DNA of 64,000 bases from JAJAZB01 sp964244295 (GCA_964244295.1 CAXTIG010000023.1:1-64000), one strand, 5' to 3'; positions 7,082 through 16,544 are shown, counted from the stretch's first letter. The notes: a model not told the origin generated them from the letters alone. Numbers and translations: made by a program.

Positions 7082-8230
7082 ATGAAAATTCTCAGTTTTG
7101 ATTTAGATACAGAATTGTTGTCAAACAATTTGCTAAATCTTTCCGATGTAATTAGAGGAGCCATATATCAAGCTAACTCGGCATTGATTGATAAACTAAA
7201 TTACGGTAACGATTTTATATTTTTAGAGCCTGCATTATTCTGTTATTTTCTATCTGATATAGATAAAAATAATCTTACTCAATTGAATCACTGTCTATTA
7301 GGCTACATTCAGGAAGCCGATTGTCCAGATGAAATGACTCTCAAAGCCGACTTATTCGGCTACGTGAATCTACCCAATTTAGGCTACCTCCGTGCTCAAC
7401 CCTTTGAAGCATTTACGATTGAGACTACGAAAATTGCCAATAAACTCATCCCGAATTCATTCCTAAGCGATAGTTCCATCCGCCTCTGCTTTCATCCAAC
7501 GGACCACTTAGCCCACGCGAAGGGCATTACCTTTCACGAAAGCCCCGAACAAACCCTGAAAACCAATCAGGCAGCGTTGGAGCACGCGACGAGTTTTTTT
7601 CAGAACCAGTTACCCGAATTCTGGCGGGCTATTGAAACCGTCACCCGCGAGTTTGTGCTTTTCAATAGCCCGCCTGAGCACCATTCGTTCGCGGGTATCA
7701 TGCACCACGGCACGGCGTATTTTAATACCGAAGGAAAGCAGCAATCGAGCGTATTTTTCATCGAAGACATTGCCCACCAATGCGGGCATATCCTTTTCAA
7801 CGTCCTCACGTTACAGACCGCTGATTTTCTACGAGTTCCCAAGAACACACCTCTGAAAAATTTCGTCCCGAACGACTGGGAAACTCGCGATGTGTACGGA
7901 GCTTTTCACGGGCTGTTTACCTACACCACCATTCTCCATGCCCTCGATGCGGTCGTTCGGTTCGGGAAGGCGGAGGACAAAACCGAAGCCCTGGGGCGGA
8001 TGGGATTTTACCTGCTCAAATTCCGCATCGATTTACAAAATCTCGACAATCCAGCCTTATTTACCGAGTTGGGAATGGACTATTACCGCCAATTCCTGCG
8101 GGGGTACCAAACGGTTCAGGACCAGTACGCTGAGGTATTGACGGGGTTGTCGTATTCCAACCAGCCCTACACGTACCAACACGACCATTTTTTAGCCACT
8201 AATTCTACCTTTGCTCTTTCGCTCGTCTGA
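7082..8230 (+). CDS. Putative peptide modification protein, HExxH-like family with HQxxH motif
   Basis: 382 residues, no signal peptide. The C-terminal two thirds contain EDIAHQCGH (His232, Gln233, His236) in a helix, followed about 40 residues on by VYGAFHGLFTYTTILHAL (His276). The layout resembles the 'HEXXH motif-containing putative peptide modification protein' family, some members of which are 2-oxoglutarate-dependent peptide hydroxylases in RiPP pathways. In this copy Glu is replaced by Gln. The assignment rests on that motif, the spacing and the location between a leader peptide and its exporter. Base composition shifts within the gene: the first ~300 bases are AT-rich like the CPBP gene, and the remainder is much richer in GC. 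Its stop is one base from the next start. Confidence 0.5.
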   Translation: MKILSFDLDTELLSNNLLNLSDVIRGAIYQANSALIDKLNYGNDFIFLEPALFCYFLSDIDKNNLTQLNHCLLGYIQEADCPDEMTLKADLFGYVNLPNLGYLRAQPFEAFTIETTKIANKLIPNSFLSDSSIRLCFHPTDHLAHAKGITFHESPEQTLKTNQAALEHATSFFQNQLPEFWRAIETVTREFVLFNSPPEHHSFAGIMHHGTAYFNTEGKQQSSVFFIEDIAHQCGHILFNVLTLQTADFLRVPKNTPLKNFVPNDWETRDVYGAFHGLFTYTTILHALDAVVRFGKAEDKTEALGRMGFYLLKFRIDLQNLDNPALFTELGMDYYRQFLRGYQTVQDQYAEVLTGLSYSNQPYTYQHDHFLATNSTFALSLV

Positions 8231-8231
8231 T

Positions 8232-9725
8232 ATGAAACCGCTCCTTTTTCCGCTTCTGTTTTGTAGTTTTCTTCCTTGTTTTTGTCTGGCCCAAAGTCTG
8301 GAAAATAACCAAAAAGCGCTTCAGCTGTTGGATAAGGCGATGGCGGCGAATCCGGTTGCCGGTAGCGTATCCGTCAATTTAAAAGGAACCCTTTTCAACC
8401 GGGGGCATTACAACGTTCCCGGAAAAACGCGGGAGTTGCCCCTGGAAGAAACCTATGTGTTTTTCAACAACGAGGCCGTGGCCTGCGTGTTTGGTACGGT
8501 GATGAACAACGGGAATTTGTACACCCGCAAAGCCGTATCGAAAGCGGATTCCCTCGTTGATTTTGGGTACTACGAGCAGGCTTTTCAACGTAAAAAAAGC
8601 GTTGAAACAAGCGAGTACCGCTTTCAAACCGCGAAAGCCTGGCCCGCCCAGGTACTGGCTCTGGCCCGTGAACACCGGAAATCCCTGCGCTGGCTCGAAC
8701 GGACCCCACTACACGACGTGCTGCTGTTCAGTTACAAACCCAACGACGCAGTCACGTTGTTTGTCAACCTGAAAACGCAACGCCTGGATAAACTGGAGCA
8801 ACTGACCTACGACGACGTGTACGGGAATACGGTACTGACAACCGAGTACCGCGACTACGAAACCCGGAACGGGCTGCCCGTTCCGAAACAGGTGGTCGAG
8901 ACGGAAGGGGGAACCGTGAAGCGCGACCTCCGGTACGGCGACGTGAAAGCGGCTATTCCCCTTGACTCGACGCAGGTAAACCTCCGCTGGTTGCCCGCCT
9001 CGTTTCGGAAGGGGCTGCCTGAAAAAGTCTCCCGCCGCGAAACGCTGGCCTTCGAGCGGATCGCCCCAGCCATCGACCTGATCAAAATCGAATCGCAGAA
9101 CAACAAAATGCTGGTGGTCGATTTCGGGAAGTACCTCGCGCTGTTCGAGACCCCGGCGGGGCTAGCCCTCAACCGACAGGTGCTGGACGAAGTGCAGAAA
9201 CGGTATCCCGAAAAACCCCTGAAGTACCTCTTCGTCACCCACCACCACCCCGACCACGCCGGGGGCATTCGTGCCTACGCGCCGCTGCCGCTGACGCTCG
9301 TGACCACGCCAGGCAACGAAGCCTTTTTCCGTAAAACCCTGTCCGCCAATCACTCCCTGGGGAATCAGCCCGAAACGGCCCCGCTGCGGCTAACGCTGGA
9401 CTTCGTGCCCCTCAACGGTCAGAAAACCTACCGCGATGGCGGTATGGAGGTAGTCGCCTACGAACTCGGCAAGGAAAACGGCCACACCGACGAGCACCTG
9501 GTGTACTACTTCCCCGCCGAAAAAATTCTGTGGACGGGCGATTTGCTGTTTTTCCGCACCGACGGGAAAATCTACCCGGCCGGAACGCGGGGCAAGGCGG
9601 TGGCCGACCTGATTGAGGCCAACAAACTGGACGTCGAGCGGATTTTCACGGCCTGGCCACTCTACGGGCAGAAACTCTCCGGGACGGTCGGTGAACTGCG
9701 CAAAGCCCTCGAACCCAAACCTTAA
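8232..9725 (+). CDS. Secreted metallo-beta-lactamase-fold protein
   Basis: 497 residues from ATG 8232, two bases after the previous stop, chosen because it yields a signal peptide (MKPLLFPLLFCSFLPCFCLA ending LAQ). The C-terminal half is a metallo-beta-lactamase fold: THHHPDHAGG at about 335-344, a later HTDEH, and WTGDLLFF with the bridging Asp. The N-terminal half is beta-rich and unassigned, as in SoxH/quinoprotein-relay-type hydrolases. The protein should be periplasmic or outer-membrane associated. Tight coupling to the putative modification gene suggests co-expression, but its substrate and relevance to the peptide are unknown. Confidence 0.75.
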   Translation: MKPLLFPLLFCSFLPCFCLAQSLENNQKALQLLDKAMAANPVAGSVSVNLKGTLFNRGHYNVPGKTRELPLEETYVFFNNEAVACVFGTVMNNGNLYTRKAVSKADSLVDFGYYEQAFQRKKSVETSEYRFQTAKAWPAQVLALAREHRKSLRWLERTPLHDVLLFSYKPNDAVTLFVNLKTQRLDKLEQLTYDDVYGNTVLTTEYRDYETRNGLPVPKQVVETEGGTVKRDLRYGDVKAAIPLDSTQVNLRWLPASFRKGLPEKVSRRETLAFERIAPAIDLIKIESQNNKMLVVDFGKYLALFETPAGLALNRQVLDEVQKRYPEKPLKYLFVTHHHPDHAGGIRAYAPLPLTLVTTPGNEAFFRKTLSANHSLGNQPETAPLRLTLDFVPLNGQKTYRDGGMEVVAYELGKENGHTDEHLVYYFPAEKILWTGDLLFFRTDGKIYPAGTRGKAVADLIEANKLDVERIFTAWPLYGQKLSGTVGELRKALEPKP

Positions 9726-9754
9726 GCACCCGGCCAGAAGCTCGCCCCCGTAAA

Positions 9755-9830
9755 ACCCCCAACCCCCTAAAGGGGGCTTTTCGTAACTCGAAATTCCTGG
9801 CAGGAAAGCCCCCTTTAGGGGGTTGGGGGT
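9755..9830. repeat. Palindromic element, CCCCTAAAGGGGGC family
   Basis: Perfect 26-bp arms (9755-9780, 9805-9830) around a 24-bp loop ending CCTGGCAGG. The same core and a similar loop end occur in the element inside coaBC (19476-19570). It separates the metallo-beta-lactamase-fold gene from the exporter gene. Confidence 0.9.
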
Positions 9831-9881
9831 CTTTCGGGCGAATACTGATTCTGATTTTAGCATTTACTTTATTTACGCACG

Positions 9882-12089
9882 GTGGCTAAAAAGTACCCCT
9901 TTTACCGTCAGCACGACCTGATGGATTGCGGGCCTACGTGCCTGCGGATGATTGCCCGGTACCACGGGCGGTCGTTCGACATCGCGTACTTGCGGGAGAT
10001 TGCCCACCTGGCCCGCGACGGCACCACCCTCGGTGGCCTGGCCGATGCCGCCGAAACGCTGGGATTCGGCACGATGGCCCTGAACGTGCCGTACCAGGAG
10101 TTGGCCGGGCAACTGCCTCTGCCCTGCATTGCCCACTGGCGGCAGCGGCATTACGTGGTGGTGTACGACGCGAAACCCGACAAAATCACCATCGCCGATC
10201 CGGGCCACGGCCTGATCACCTACTCGAAACAAGACTTTTTGAAGGGCTGGATTCCCACTAAAAAAGGGGCCGACGAGGCCGAGGGCGTGGTCTTGCTGTT
10301 TGAAACAACGCCTGCCTTTTTTGAACGGGATTCCGACGAAACCCCACCCAAGCCCGGCGTTTGGGGGTTTCTGAGCCGGTATTTTCGTCCATACCGCCGG
10401 TACGGAGTTCAACTGGGCCTGGGGCTGGTTTTGGCGAGTGGGCTGCAGCTCACCCTGCCTTTTTTGACGCAGCAACTCGTCGATACGGGCATCAATACCC
10501 GCAATCTCAACTTCGTCTACCTCATTCTGGCGGCTCAGTTGGTACTGTTTGTTTCACAAACGAGCATTTCCGTGCTCCGAAGCTGGATTTTGCTGCACGT
10601 CACGAGCCGGATGAACCTGCGGATGCTCTCCGATTTTCTGACCAAACTGATGAACCTGCCGATCGCGTTTTTCGACTCGAAAAGCACGGGTGACATCCTC
10701 CAGCGCATCCGCGACCACGACCGGGTGCAACTGTTTTTGTCGGCAACCACCCTCGACGTGCTCTTTTCGGCGGGCACCCTCCTCATGTTTGGGGCGGTGT
10801 TGCTTTACTTCAACGCGAGCCTGTTTTTCGTTTTCGGGATTGGCTCGGCGCTGTACATGACCTGGGTGCTGATTTTCATGGGCAAGCGGGCCGAAATCGA
10901 CTACCGCTATTTCGATCAGGCTTCGGGCAACCAGAGCAGCACCATCCAGTTGATCAACGGGATGCAGGAAATCAAGTTGAACGGTTCCGAAAAACGGCGG
11001 CGTTGGGAATGGGAGGCCATTCAGGCCCGACTTTTCAAGCTCAACATTCGGAGTCTGGCCATTTCACAAACCCAGAACGAGGGCGGAAACTTCATCAATC
11101 AACTCAAGAACATTCTGATTTCTTTCCTGGCGGCCAAATCGGTCATCGACGGGCAACTCACGCTCGGAACCATGCTTTCAGTGCAGTTCATCATCGGGCA
11201 GATGAACGTGCCCGTCAATAATTTTCTGGCCTTCATCCGCAACTACCAGGATGCCAAACTCAGCATCGGGCGGCTCGCCGAAATCCACGCCAAACCAAAC
11301 GAAGAACGCCACGATTCCCTACTCACCGCCGAACTCCCCGCCGAGAAAGCCATCCGCCTTCACAACCTCAGTTTCCGCTACGGCAGCAGCAGTTCGGATC
11401 TGGTGTTGAAAAACATCGCCCTGACGATTCCCGAAGGAAAAACCACGGCGATCGTCGGGGCAAGTGGCAGCGGCAAAACGACCCTGCTCAATCTCTTGCT
11501 TAAATTTCACGAGCCAACCGAAGGGCAGATTTTGGTGGGGAACACCGCCCTGCATAACCTGAGCTTTTCGTTCTGGCGCAGCCAGTGCGGGGTGGTCATG
11601 CAGGAAGGCTACCTGTTTGCCGACTCGATTGCCCGCAACATCAGCGAATCCGATGCGGCGGGGGCCATCGACCGCGCTAAACTGGGGCAGGCCGTTCAAC
11701 TCGCGAACCTCGGTGAATTTATCGAGGGCTTGCCCAACGGCTACAACACCCGAATCGGGTCGAGTGGAATGGGCATCAGCGGCGGGCAAAAACAGCGAAT
11801 TTTGATTGCGAGGGCCGTTTACAAAAACCCCTCGTTCGTGTTGTTCGACGAAGCCACGAGCGCGCTGGATGCCAACAACGAGTCGGTCATCATGCACAAC
11901 CTGGGACAGTTTTTCAGGGGCAAAACCGTCGTGGTGGTGGCGCACCGCCTGAGTACCGTTAAAAATGCGCATCAAATCGTGGTGCTCGACCGGGGCGAAA
12001 TCGTCGAGCAGGGAACGCACCCGGAGTTGGTGGCCCGACAAGGCTATTATTTTTCGCTGGTGAAAAACCAACTGGAACTGGGAACCTGA
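9882..12089 (+). CDS. Peptidase C39 ABC transporter (leader-cleaving peptide exporter)
   Basis: 735 residues from GTG 9882. An N-terminal C39 cysteine protease domain carries Cys16 (QHDLMDCGPTC), His90 (RHYVVVYD) and Asp106 (ADPGHG), all of the catalytic set. It is followed by six transmembrane helices (about 160-440) and a nucleotide-binding domain with Walker A GASGSGKTT, signature SGGQKQR and Walker B VLFDEATSALD. Such proteins cut double-glycine leaders and export the core across the inner membrane. The GG precursor at 6033 is the obvious substrate. The stop codon shares a base with the hlyD start, so the two are translationally coupled. Host-like base composition. Confidence 0.92.
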   Translation: MAKKYPFYRQHDLMDCGPTCLRMIARYHGRSFDIAYLREIAHLARDGTTLGGLADAAETLGFGTMALNVPYQELAGQLPLPCIAHWRQRHYVVVYDAKPDKITIADPGHGLITYSKQDFLKGWIPTKKGADEAEGVVLLFETTPAFFERDSDETPPKPGVWGFLSRYFRPYRRYGVQLGLGLVLASGLQLTLPFLTQQLVDTGINTRNLNFVYLILAAQLVLFVSQTSISVLRSWILLHVTSRMNLRMLSDFLTKLMNLPIAFFDSKSTGDILQRIRDHDRVQLFLSATTLDVLFSAGTLLMFGAVLLYFNASLFFVFGIGSALYMTWVLIFMGKRAEIDYRYFDQASGNQSSTIQLINGMQEIKLNGSEKRRRWEWEAIQARLFKLNIRSLAISQTQNEGGNFINQLKNILISFLAAKSVIDGQLTLGTMLSVQFIIGQMNVPVNNFLAFIRNYQDAKLSIGRLAEIHAKPNEERHDSLLTAELPAEKAIRLHNLSFRYGSSSSDLVLKNIALTIPEGKTTAIVGASGSGKTTLLNLLLKFHEPTEGQILVGNTALHNLSFSFWRSQCGVVMQEGYLFADSIARNISESDAAGAIDRAKLGQAVQLANLGEFIEGLPNGYNTRIGSSGMGISGGQKQRILIARAVYKNPSFVLFDEATSALDANNESVIMHNLGQFFRGKTVVVVAHRLSTVKNAHQIVVLDRGEIVEQGTHPELVARQGYYFSLVKNQLELGT

Positions 12090-13371
12090 TGGAAACGCCT
12101 GAAACTGAACTTCAGAGCGAGGCAGTCCGCGATTACCTCGAAAGGCTCCCCCACTGGCTGCTGCGCTGGGGGATGCTCGTCGTGGGGCTGGGCGTGGCGG
12201 GACTGGCCGCCCTAAGTTGGTTCATTCGGTACCCCGTGCTGGTGCGGGCCGGGTTTACGCTCACCTCGGCCCAGGCCCCGAAGCCCGTCGTCCCGAAAGT
12301 GGACGGTCGGCTGGAAAAACTTTTCGTCCGCGAAGGCCAAACCGTGCGGGCCGGGCAGGCGCTGGCGTACCTCGAAAGCACCGCCAACCCGACCGAAATC
12401 CTTGCGTTAGAGAACCAACTCAACCGGTACCAGGCCCTCGTACAAGCCCATCGACTCGAAGCCATCGGACGGATTCCCCCGCCGCGATACGCCCACCTGG
12501 GCGAAATCCAGGAAGCATACCAGACCTTCCAGCGCCAGTACGTTCAGGTAGTGACGCTGCTTTCCGGTGGCTTTACCGGCAAAAAAGAACGCTTCTGCTC
12601 ACGGAAATAGGGGACATCGATCAGTTGAATGGACACCTTCGGAGTCAGCATCAGTTGTATGCCCGCGACGCCGAACTAGCCGATCAGGAATTCAAAATCA
12701 GTCAAAATCTCCACGCCGAGAAGGTCATCGCCGCACTAAATTTGAGCCGGGAGGAAAGCAAAATGCTGGGTAAAAAACTTCCGCTCCGTACCGTAGAATC
12801 GTCGTTGGTTGGCAACCTGATGCAAAAAACGGCGAAGCAACGCGAACTCCTTGAGTTGGACCACACCGTAAGCGAACAACGCGAAGCCTTCTCCCAGGCC
12901 CTCAACACCCTTTCGAGCGCCCTGGAAACCTGGAAATCGAGGTTCGTGCTGACGGCCCCGGTGAGCGGTGAAATTCAACTCCCCGCCGTTTTGCAGGAAA
13001 AACAAGCCATCCGGGCGGGCAGCGAGTTGCTGTTTGTCGGGGCGAAGACGAATCAGTTTTTAGGGGAAATTCGGCTTCCGCAGGCCAATTTCGGCAAGGT
13101 GACCGTGGGTCAACGGGTGTTGGTCAAATTTCAGGGCTATCCGTTCGAGGAATTTGGGGCCGTGGCGGGCGTGGTTGCCTCGGTATCGCGGGTACCCACG
13201 CCCGATGCCCAGTTTTTCATCGCCACCGTCCGCCTGCCCCAGGGCCTGCGTACGGATGGCGGCAAAACCCTCGCCTACACCAGCGGCATGAATGCCTCCG
13301 CCGAAATCATTACCGAAGACCTGCGGCTCATCGAGCGGCTTTTTTACCAGTTCCGGGGTTTGCTCCGGTGA
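12089..13371 (+). pseudogene. HlyD-family membrane fusion protein, frameshifted at an A-run
   Basis: The 12089 frame encodes a cytoplasmic N terminus, one transmembrane helix (LLRWGMLVVGLGVAGLAALS) and the first biotinyl-lipoyl half (PKVDGRLEKLFVREGQTV), then stops at 12610. The next part, from the -1 frame, runs from KRTLLLTEIGDIDQL through a long coiled coil and the second lipoyl half (LTAPVSGEIQL) to a C-terminal barrel and stop at 13371. The join is at A6 (12581-12586); seven As would restore a single protein of about 427 residues. This adaptor should link the C39 exporter to an outer-membrane channel. It may be truly broken, rescued by slippage, or a sequencing undercall. Confidence 0.8.
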
Positions 13372-13399
13372 GGTATTCCGTCCAGTTGCCAAATTTTCT

Positions 13400-14719
13400 T
13401 CATTCTACCTTCCCCTCCCAAACCCACCCCGTCGCCTCCTTCACCCGAAAGCGCTCATCCACCCGCCACCCAACCACCCAGGCGATTTCTCCGCCCGATT
13501 CGAGCACCCAAACCCGGCTTTTGAGCGGGCGGGGAATTTTCAGATTGACCAATAAATCGCTGATTTTCTGCCGCTTCCCGCCCATTCCCAGCGGGCAAAA
13601 CCAGTCGCCCGGTTGCCAGCGGCGCAGCGTAAGTGGGAACCGGAGCAAGTCGGCGTCGAGGGTGGCCGTGGATAAGCCGGTCGAAATCGGGGATTCGTCG
13701 CATTCCCGCAGGCGATACCGCAGCGTAAAATCGGGCGTGGTCAGGGCGGAGGTGGTTTTTTCGAGAAAAAAAACGGTTTCGTCGTTTGGCTGACGAGGTA
13801 GCGCGAGCAGCGCCTCGCGGTCGAGCGTGAGGGCGTGGGTGGGGGAAAAAAATCGCTTCCCCGGCTGCCCGTCCTTCGCGTCCCAAATCGCGGCGGATTG
13901 GTGGTAGCGAAACCCCAGCGGACGCAGCAATTCGTGCAGCAGCAAGAGCGGTTCCGGCTGTTGGCGCAGGATGCGCAAATCCAGCCGCTGTACGTCGCCC
14001 TGCACCGTCCAGGCGGTTCGGCGCAGTTCGGCGACGTGGAACTCGAGCAAGCGCCGCCCGGCGGACAGTTGGTCAAGGCTCTGCCCCACGGTTTCTGACA
14101 GATTCGGGTTCAGTTCGCGCAGCAGCGGCACCACGTGGTGGCGAACGAAATTGCGCGGGTAGTCGTCGCCCGCGTTTGAGCGGTCTTCGCGCCAGGTCAG
14201 GGCGTTTTCGCGGGCATAGGTTTCAAGCGTTTTTCGGCTAAATGTCAACAGCGGTCGCAGCACGCGCCCAATTTGTTCGGGAATCGCCGCCATGCCCGCC
14301 AGCCCGGCTCCCCGCGTGAGGTTGAGCAGCAGGGTTTCGAGGGCATCGTCGCGGTGGTGGGCGGTGGCGAGAAAATCGAAGCCTTCCGCGTCCAATACTT
14401 CGTCGAACCAGCCGTATCGGAGTTTGCGGGCGGCGAGTTGGATGGACAGGCCGCTGGTTTTGGCAAACGCCACCGTCTTAAATTTTTTGACGAAAAAAGG
14501 AACGCCGTAGGTTTCAGCCAGGGTTTGGATAAACGCCTCGTCGCCGTCTGATTCTTTGCCGCGCAGGCCGAAGTTGGCGTGGGCAATGCCGAAGTTCAGC
14601 CCCGCCCGTTGCGCTAAATGCGCCAGCACGACCGAATCCAAGCCCCCGCTCACCGCCAGCAGCACGCGCCGGTCGGCGAGGGGCAGGCGGTTAAGAATCG
14701 TTAAAAAGGCGTCCAGCAC
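13400..14719 (-). CDS. tilS: tRNA(Ile)-lysidine synthase
   Basis: 439 residues from a GTG start at 14719. The N-terminal PP-loop ATPase signature AVSGGLDSVV is at residues 22-31, followed by LSIQLAARKLRY, FLATAHHRDD and the TRGAGLAGMAAI region typical of TilS, then the substrate-binding and C-terminal domains (RRWQPGDWFCPLGMGGKRQK). TilS converts C34 of tRNA-Ile(CAU) to lysidine and is essential. It is convergent with the hlyD gene, with only 28 bp between them. Confidence 0.93.
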   Translation of the reverse strand: MLDAFLTILNRLPLADRRVLLAVSGGLDSVVLAHLAQRAGLNFGIAHANFGLRGKESDGDEAFIQTLAETYGVPFFVKKFKTVAFAKTSGLSIQLAARKLRYGWFDEVLDAEGFDFLATAHHRDDALETLLLNLTRGAGLAGMAAIPEQIGRVLRPLLTFSRKTLETYARENALTWREDRSNAGDDYPRNFVRHHVVPLLRELNPNLSETVGQSLDQLSAGRRLLEFHVAELRRTAWTVQGDVQRLDLRILRQQPEPLLLLHELLRPLGFRYHQSAAIWDAKDGQPGKRFFSPTHALTLDREALLALPRQPNDETVFFLEKTTSALTTPDFTLRYRLRECDESPISTGLSTATLDADLLRFPLTLRRWQPGDWFCPLGMGGKRQKISDLLVNLKIPRPLKSRVWVLESGGEIAWVVGWRVDERFRVKEATGWVWEGKVE

Positions 14720-14754
14720 GGGATTTTGGGCTTAGTTTTGCAAACTACTTTATC

Positions 14755-14879
14755 CTGTCATCCCGAGCGCAGCGAGGGATCTCGTTGGCCCTTCGAATTG
14801 TTGGCCGGTGATCTAAAAGTGGCTGACAGCTAGCTACTCAGTACTTCAACGAGTTCCTTCGCTGCGCTCTGGATGACAG
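14755..14879. repeat. Palindromic element, TGTCATCC family
   Basis: Ends CTGTCATCC and GGATGACAG; ~34-bp arms with a few mismatches (CGAGCGCAGCGAGGGATCTC against its partner) and a ~57-bp interior. Homologous in arms and interior to the elements at 55145 and 59225. It fills the tilS-ostA divergent gap. Confidence 0.88.
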
Positions 14880-14888
14880 CCTGACTTG

Positions 14889-16544
14889 ATGTTTCACCGA
14901 ATACCTCTCTTACTGGCTTGCTTTCTGCTGCTCACCGGCCGCGCCCTCGCGCAGGCTCCGGCTTCGGGGGGCAACCAAGTCGACATCAAGCAGGCCGACT
15001 TGCTCGAAGGAACCGACGCCTCCAAAGTGCTGACGGGCAATGTGATTCTTCAGCAGGGCAACGTCGTCATTTACTGCAACAAAGCCATTCAGAACGTGCT
15101 GGCCAACACCCTCCAGGCTTACGGCAACGTGCGCATCGTGCAGGGCGACAGCGTCACGCTCACTGGCGACACGGCCCTGTACTTCGGCGGCTCGCGGCTG
15201 GCGAAAATGACGGGACGAAAAGTTGTACTCAACGACGGCACCATCACCCTCACCACCCGCCGCCTCGACTACGACATGAACACCCGCGTGGCGGTGTATT
15301 CCGGCGGGGGCGTCATCCTCGACAAAAAAAGCACCCTCACCAGCCGCGACGGCACGTACAATACCCAAAACAAGCTGTTCACTTACCGCAACGACGTGCG
15401 GATTGTGAACCCGGAATCGGTCGTGACCGCCGATTCGCTGCGGTACAGTTCGGCCTCCAAAGAAGCTTTTTTCATCGCACCAACAAAAATCGTGGACAAG
15501 GGCGACACGCTCTACGCCCAGCCGGGTTCGGTGTACAACACGACGACGCGCACGTCCAATTTCAAAGGCCGCTCGCGCTACAGCGGCGCAAGGTACGACC
15601 TCGAAGCCGACACGCTCAATTACGACCCGCCCACCAAAATCGGCATCGCCCACGGCAACGTCGTGTTTACGTCCCGCACTGACAGCGTGATTCTGACCGG
15701 GCGCGAGGGGCGTTCCTACGGGCAGACGGGCGTAACCCGCGTGTGGGGCGATGCCGTGCTGCGGAGTTTGCGGCAGCGCGACACGCTTTACCTCTCGTCG
15801 GATACGCTCGTTTCGCGGGAATACTATTTCCCCACCGACACCGTCCGGCGGCTGTTTGCCTACCGGAACGTGCTGATTTTCAAGCGCGATTTTCAGGGAA
15901 AATGTGACTCACTGGCCTACTACGTCAACGATTCGACGCTTTATTTCTACAAAAAACCGATTCTGTGGAGCACGGGCAGTCAGTCGGAAGGCGATTCGGT
16001 GCAGCTAAAGTTGAAAAATGGCCAATTGCAGACCATGATTTTGCGCGGGCGGGCCTTCGTCATTTCGCTCGACACGCTCCGGAATTTCAACCAGATGAAA
16101 GGCCGCCGCATCACCAGCACACTCAACCCCCAGGCCAAACTCGACCGGGTGCTGGTGGAGGGCAACGCCGAAAGCATTTACTTTGCCCTCGACGAAAAAA
16201 ATAAAATCATCGGCATGAACCGCGTCGAATGCGGCCGGATGACGCTCAATTTTAAGGAAGGCGAGGTCAAACGCATCGCTTTCGTGGGTAAACCCGACGC
16301 CTCGCTGACGCCCCCGCCCAAAATTACCCCCGCCAACCGCGAACTCGACGGCTTCAACTGGCGGCTCAACCTCCGCCCCGACCGGGCCAAAGTGCTGCGC
16401 AATTCACCACCACTCACGACGCCAAAATTGCCGGTGCTGAGTAAGCCGCCGGTGGCCCGGCCCGCCGCGAAACCCGTCAAAAAAACCACGAAGCCGGTAA
16501 AGCCGAAAAAACGTCCACCGGTTCAGCAAAAAAAGGCGAGTTGA
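14889..16544 (+). CDS. OstA-like protein (LptA/LptD N-terminal domain family)
   Basis: 551 residues. ATG 14889 gives the signal peptide MFHRIPLLLACFLLLTGRA ending in ALAQ. The body consists of OstA/LptA-type beta-strand repeats (GNVILQQGNVVIYCNKAIQN, AYGNVRIVQGDSVTLTGDTA, VYSGGGVILDKKSTLTSRDG), which build the beta-jellyroll that carries lipid A across the periplasm. The C-terminal 60 residues are Lys/Pro-rich (KPVKKTTKPVKPKKRPP) and probably disordered. No LptD beta-barrel follows, so it is a periplasmic or surface-lipid transport component rather than full LptD. Divergent from tilS across a palindromic element. Confidence 0.85.
   Translation: MFHRIPLLLACFLLLTGRALAQAPASGGNQVDIKQADLLEGTDASKVLTGNVILQQGNVVIYCNKAIQNVLANTLQAYGNVRIVQGDSVTLTGDTALYFGGSRLAKMTGRKVVLNDGTITLTTRRLDYDMNTRVAVYSGGGVILDKKSTLTSRDGTYNTQNKLFTYRNDVRIVNPESVVTADSLRYSSASKEAFFIAPTKIVDKGDTLYAQPGSVYNTTTRTSNFKGRSRYSGARYDLEADTLNYDPPTKIGIAHGNVVFTSRTDSVILTGREGRSYGQTGVTRVWGDAVLRSLRQRDTLYLSSDTLVSREYYFPTDTVRRLFAYRNVLIFKRDFQGKCDSLAYYVNDSTLYFYKKPILWSTGSQSEGDSVQLKLKNGQLQTMILRGRAFVISLDTLRNFNQMKGRRITSTLNPQAKLDRVLVEGNAESIYFALDEKNKIIGMNRVECGRMTLNFKEGEVKRIAFVGKPDASLTPPPKITPANRELDGFNWRLNLRPDRAKVLRNSPPLTTPKLPVLSKPPVARPAAKPVKKTTKPVKPKKRPPVQQKKAS

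Noticed and set aside
12575..12592. Programmed -1 frameshift at A6G in hlyD
   Set aside because: The zero frame is C-AAA-AAA-G, which does not fit a simultaneous-slippage heptamer (P-site would pair CAA), and no stimulatory structure is evident; a one-base deletion is simpler.
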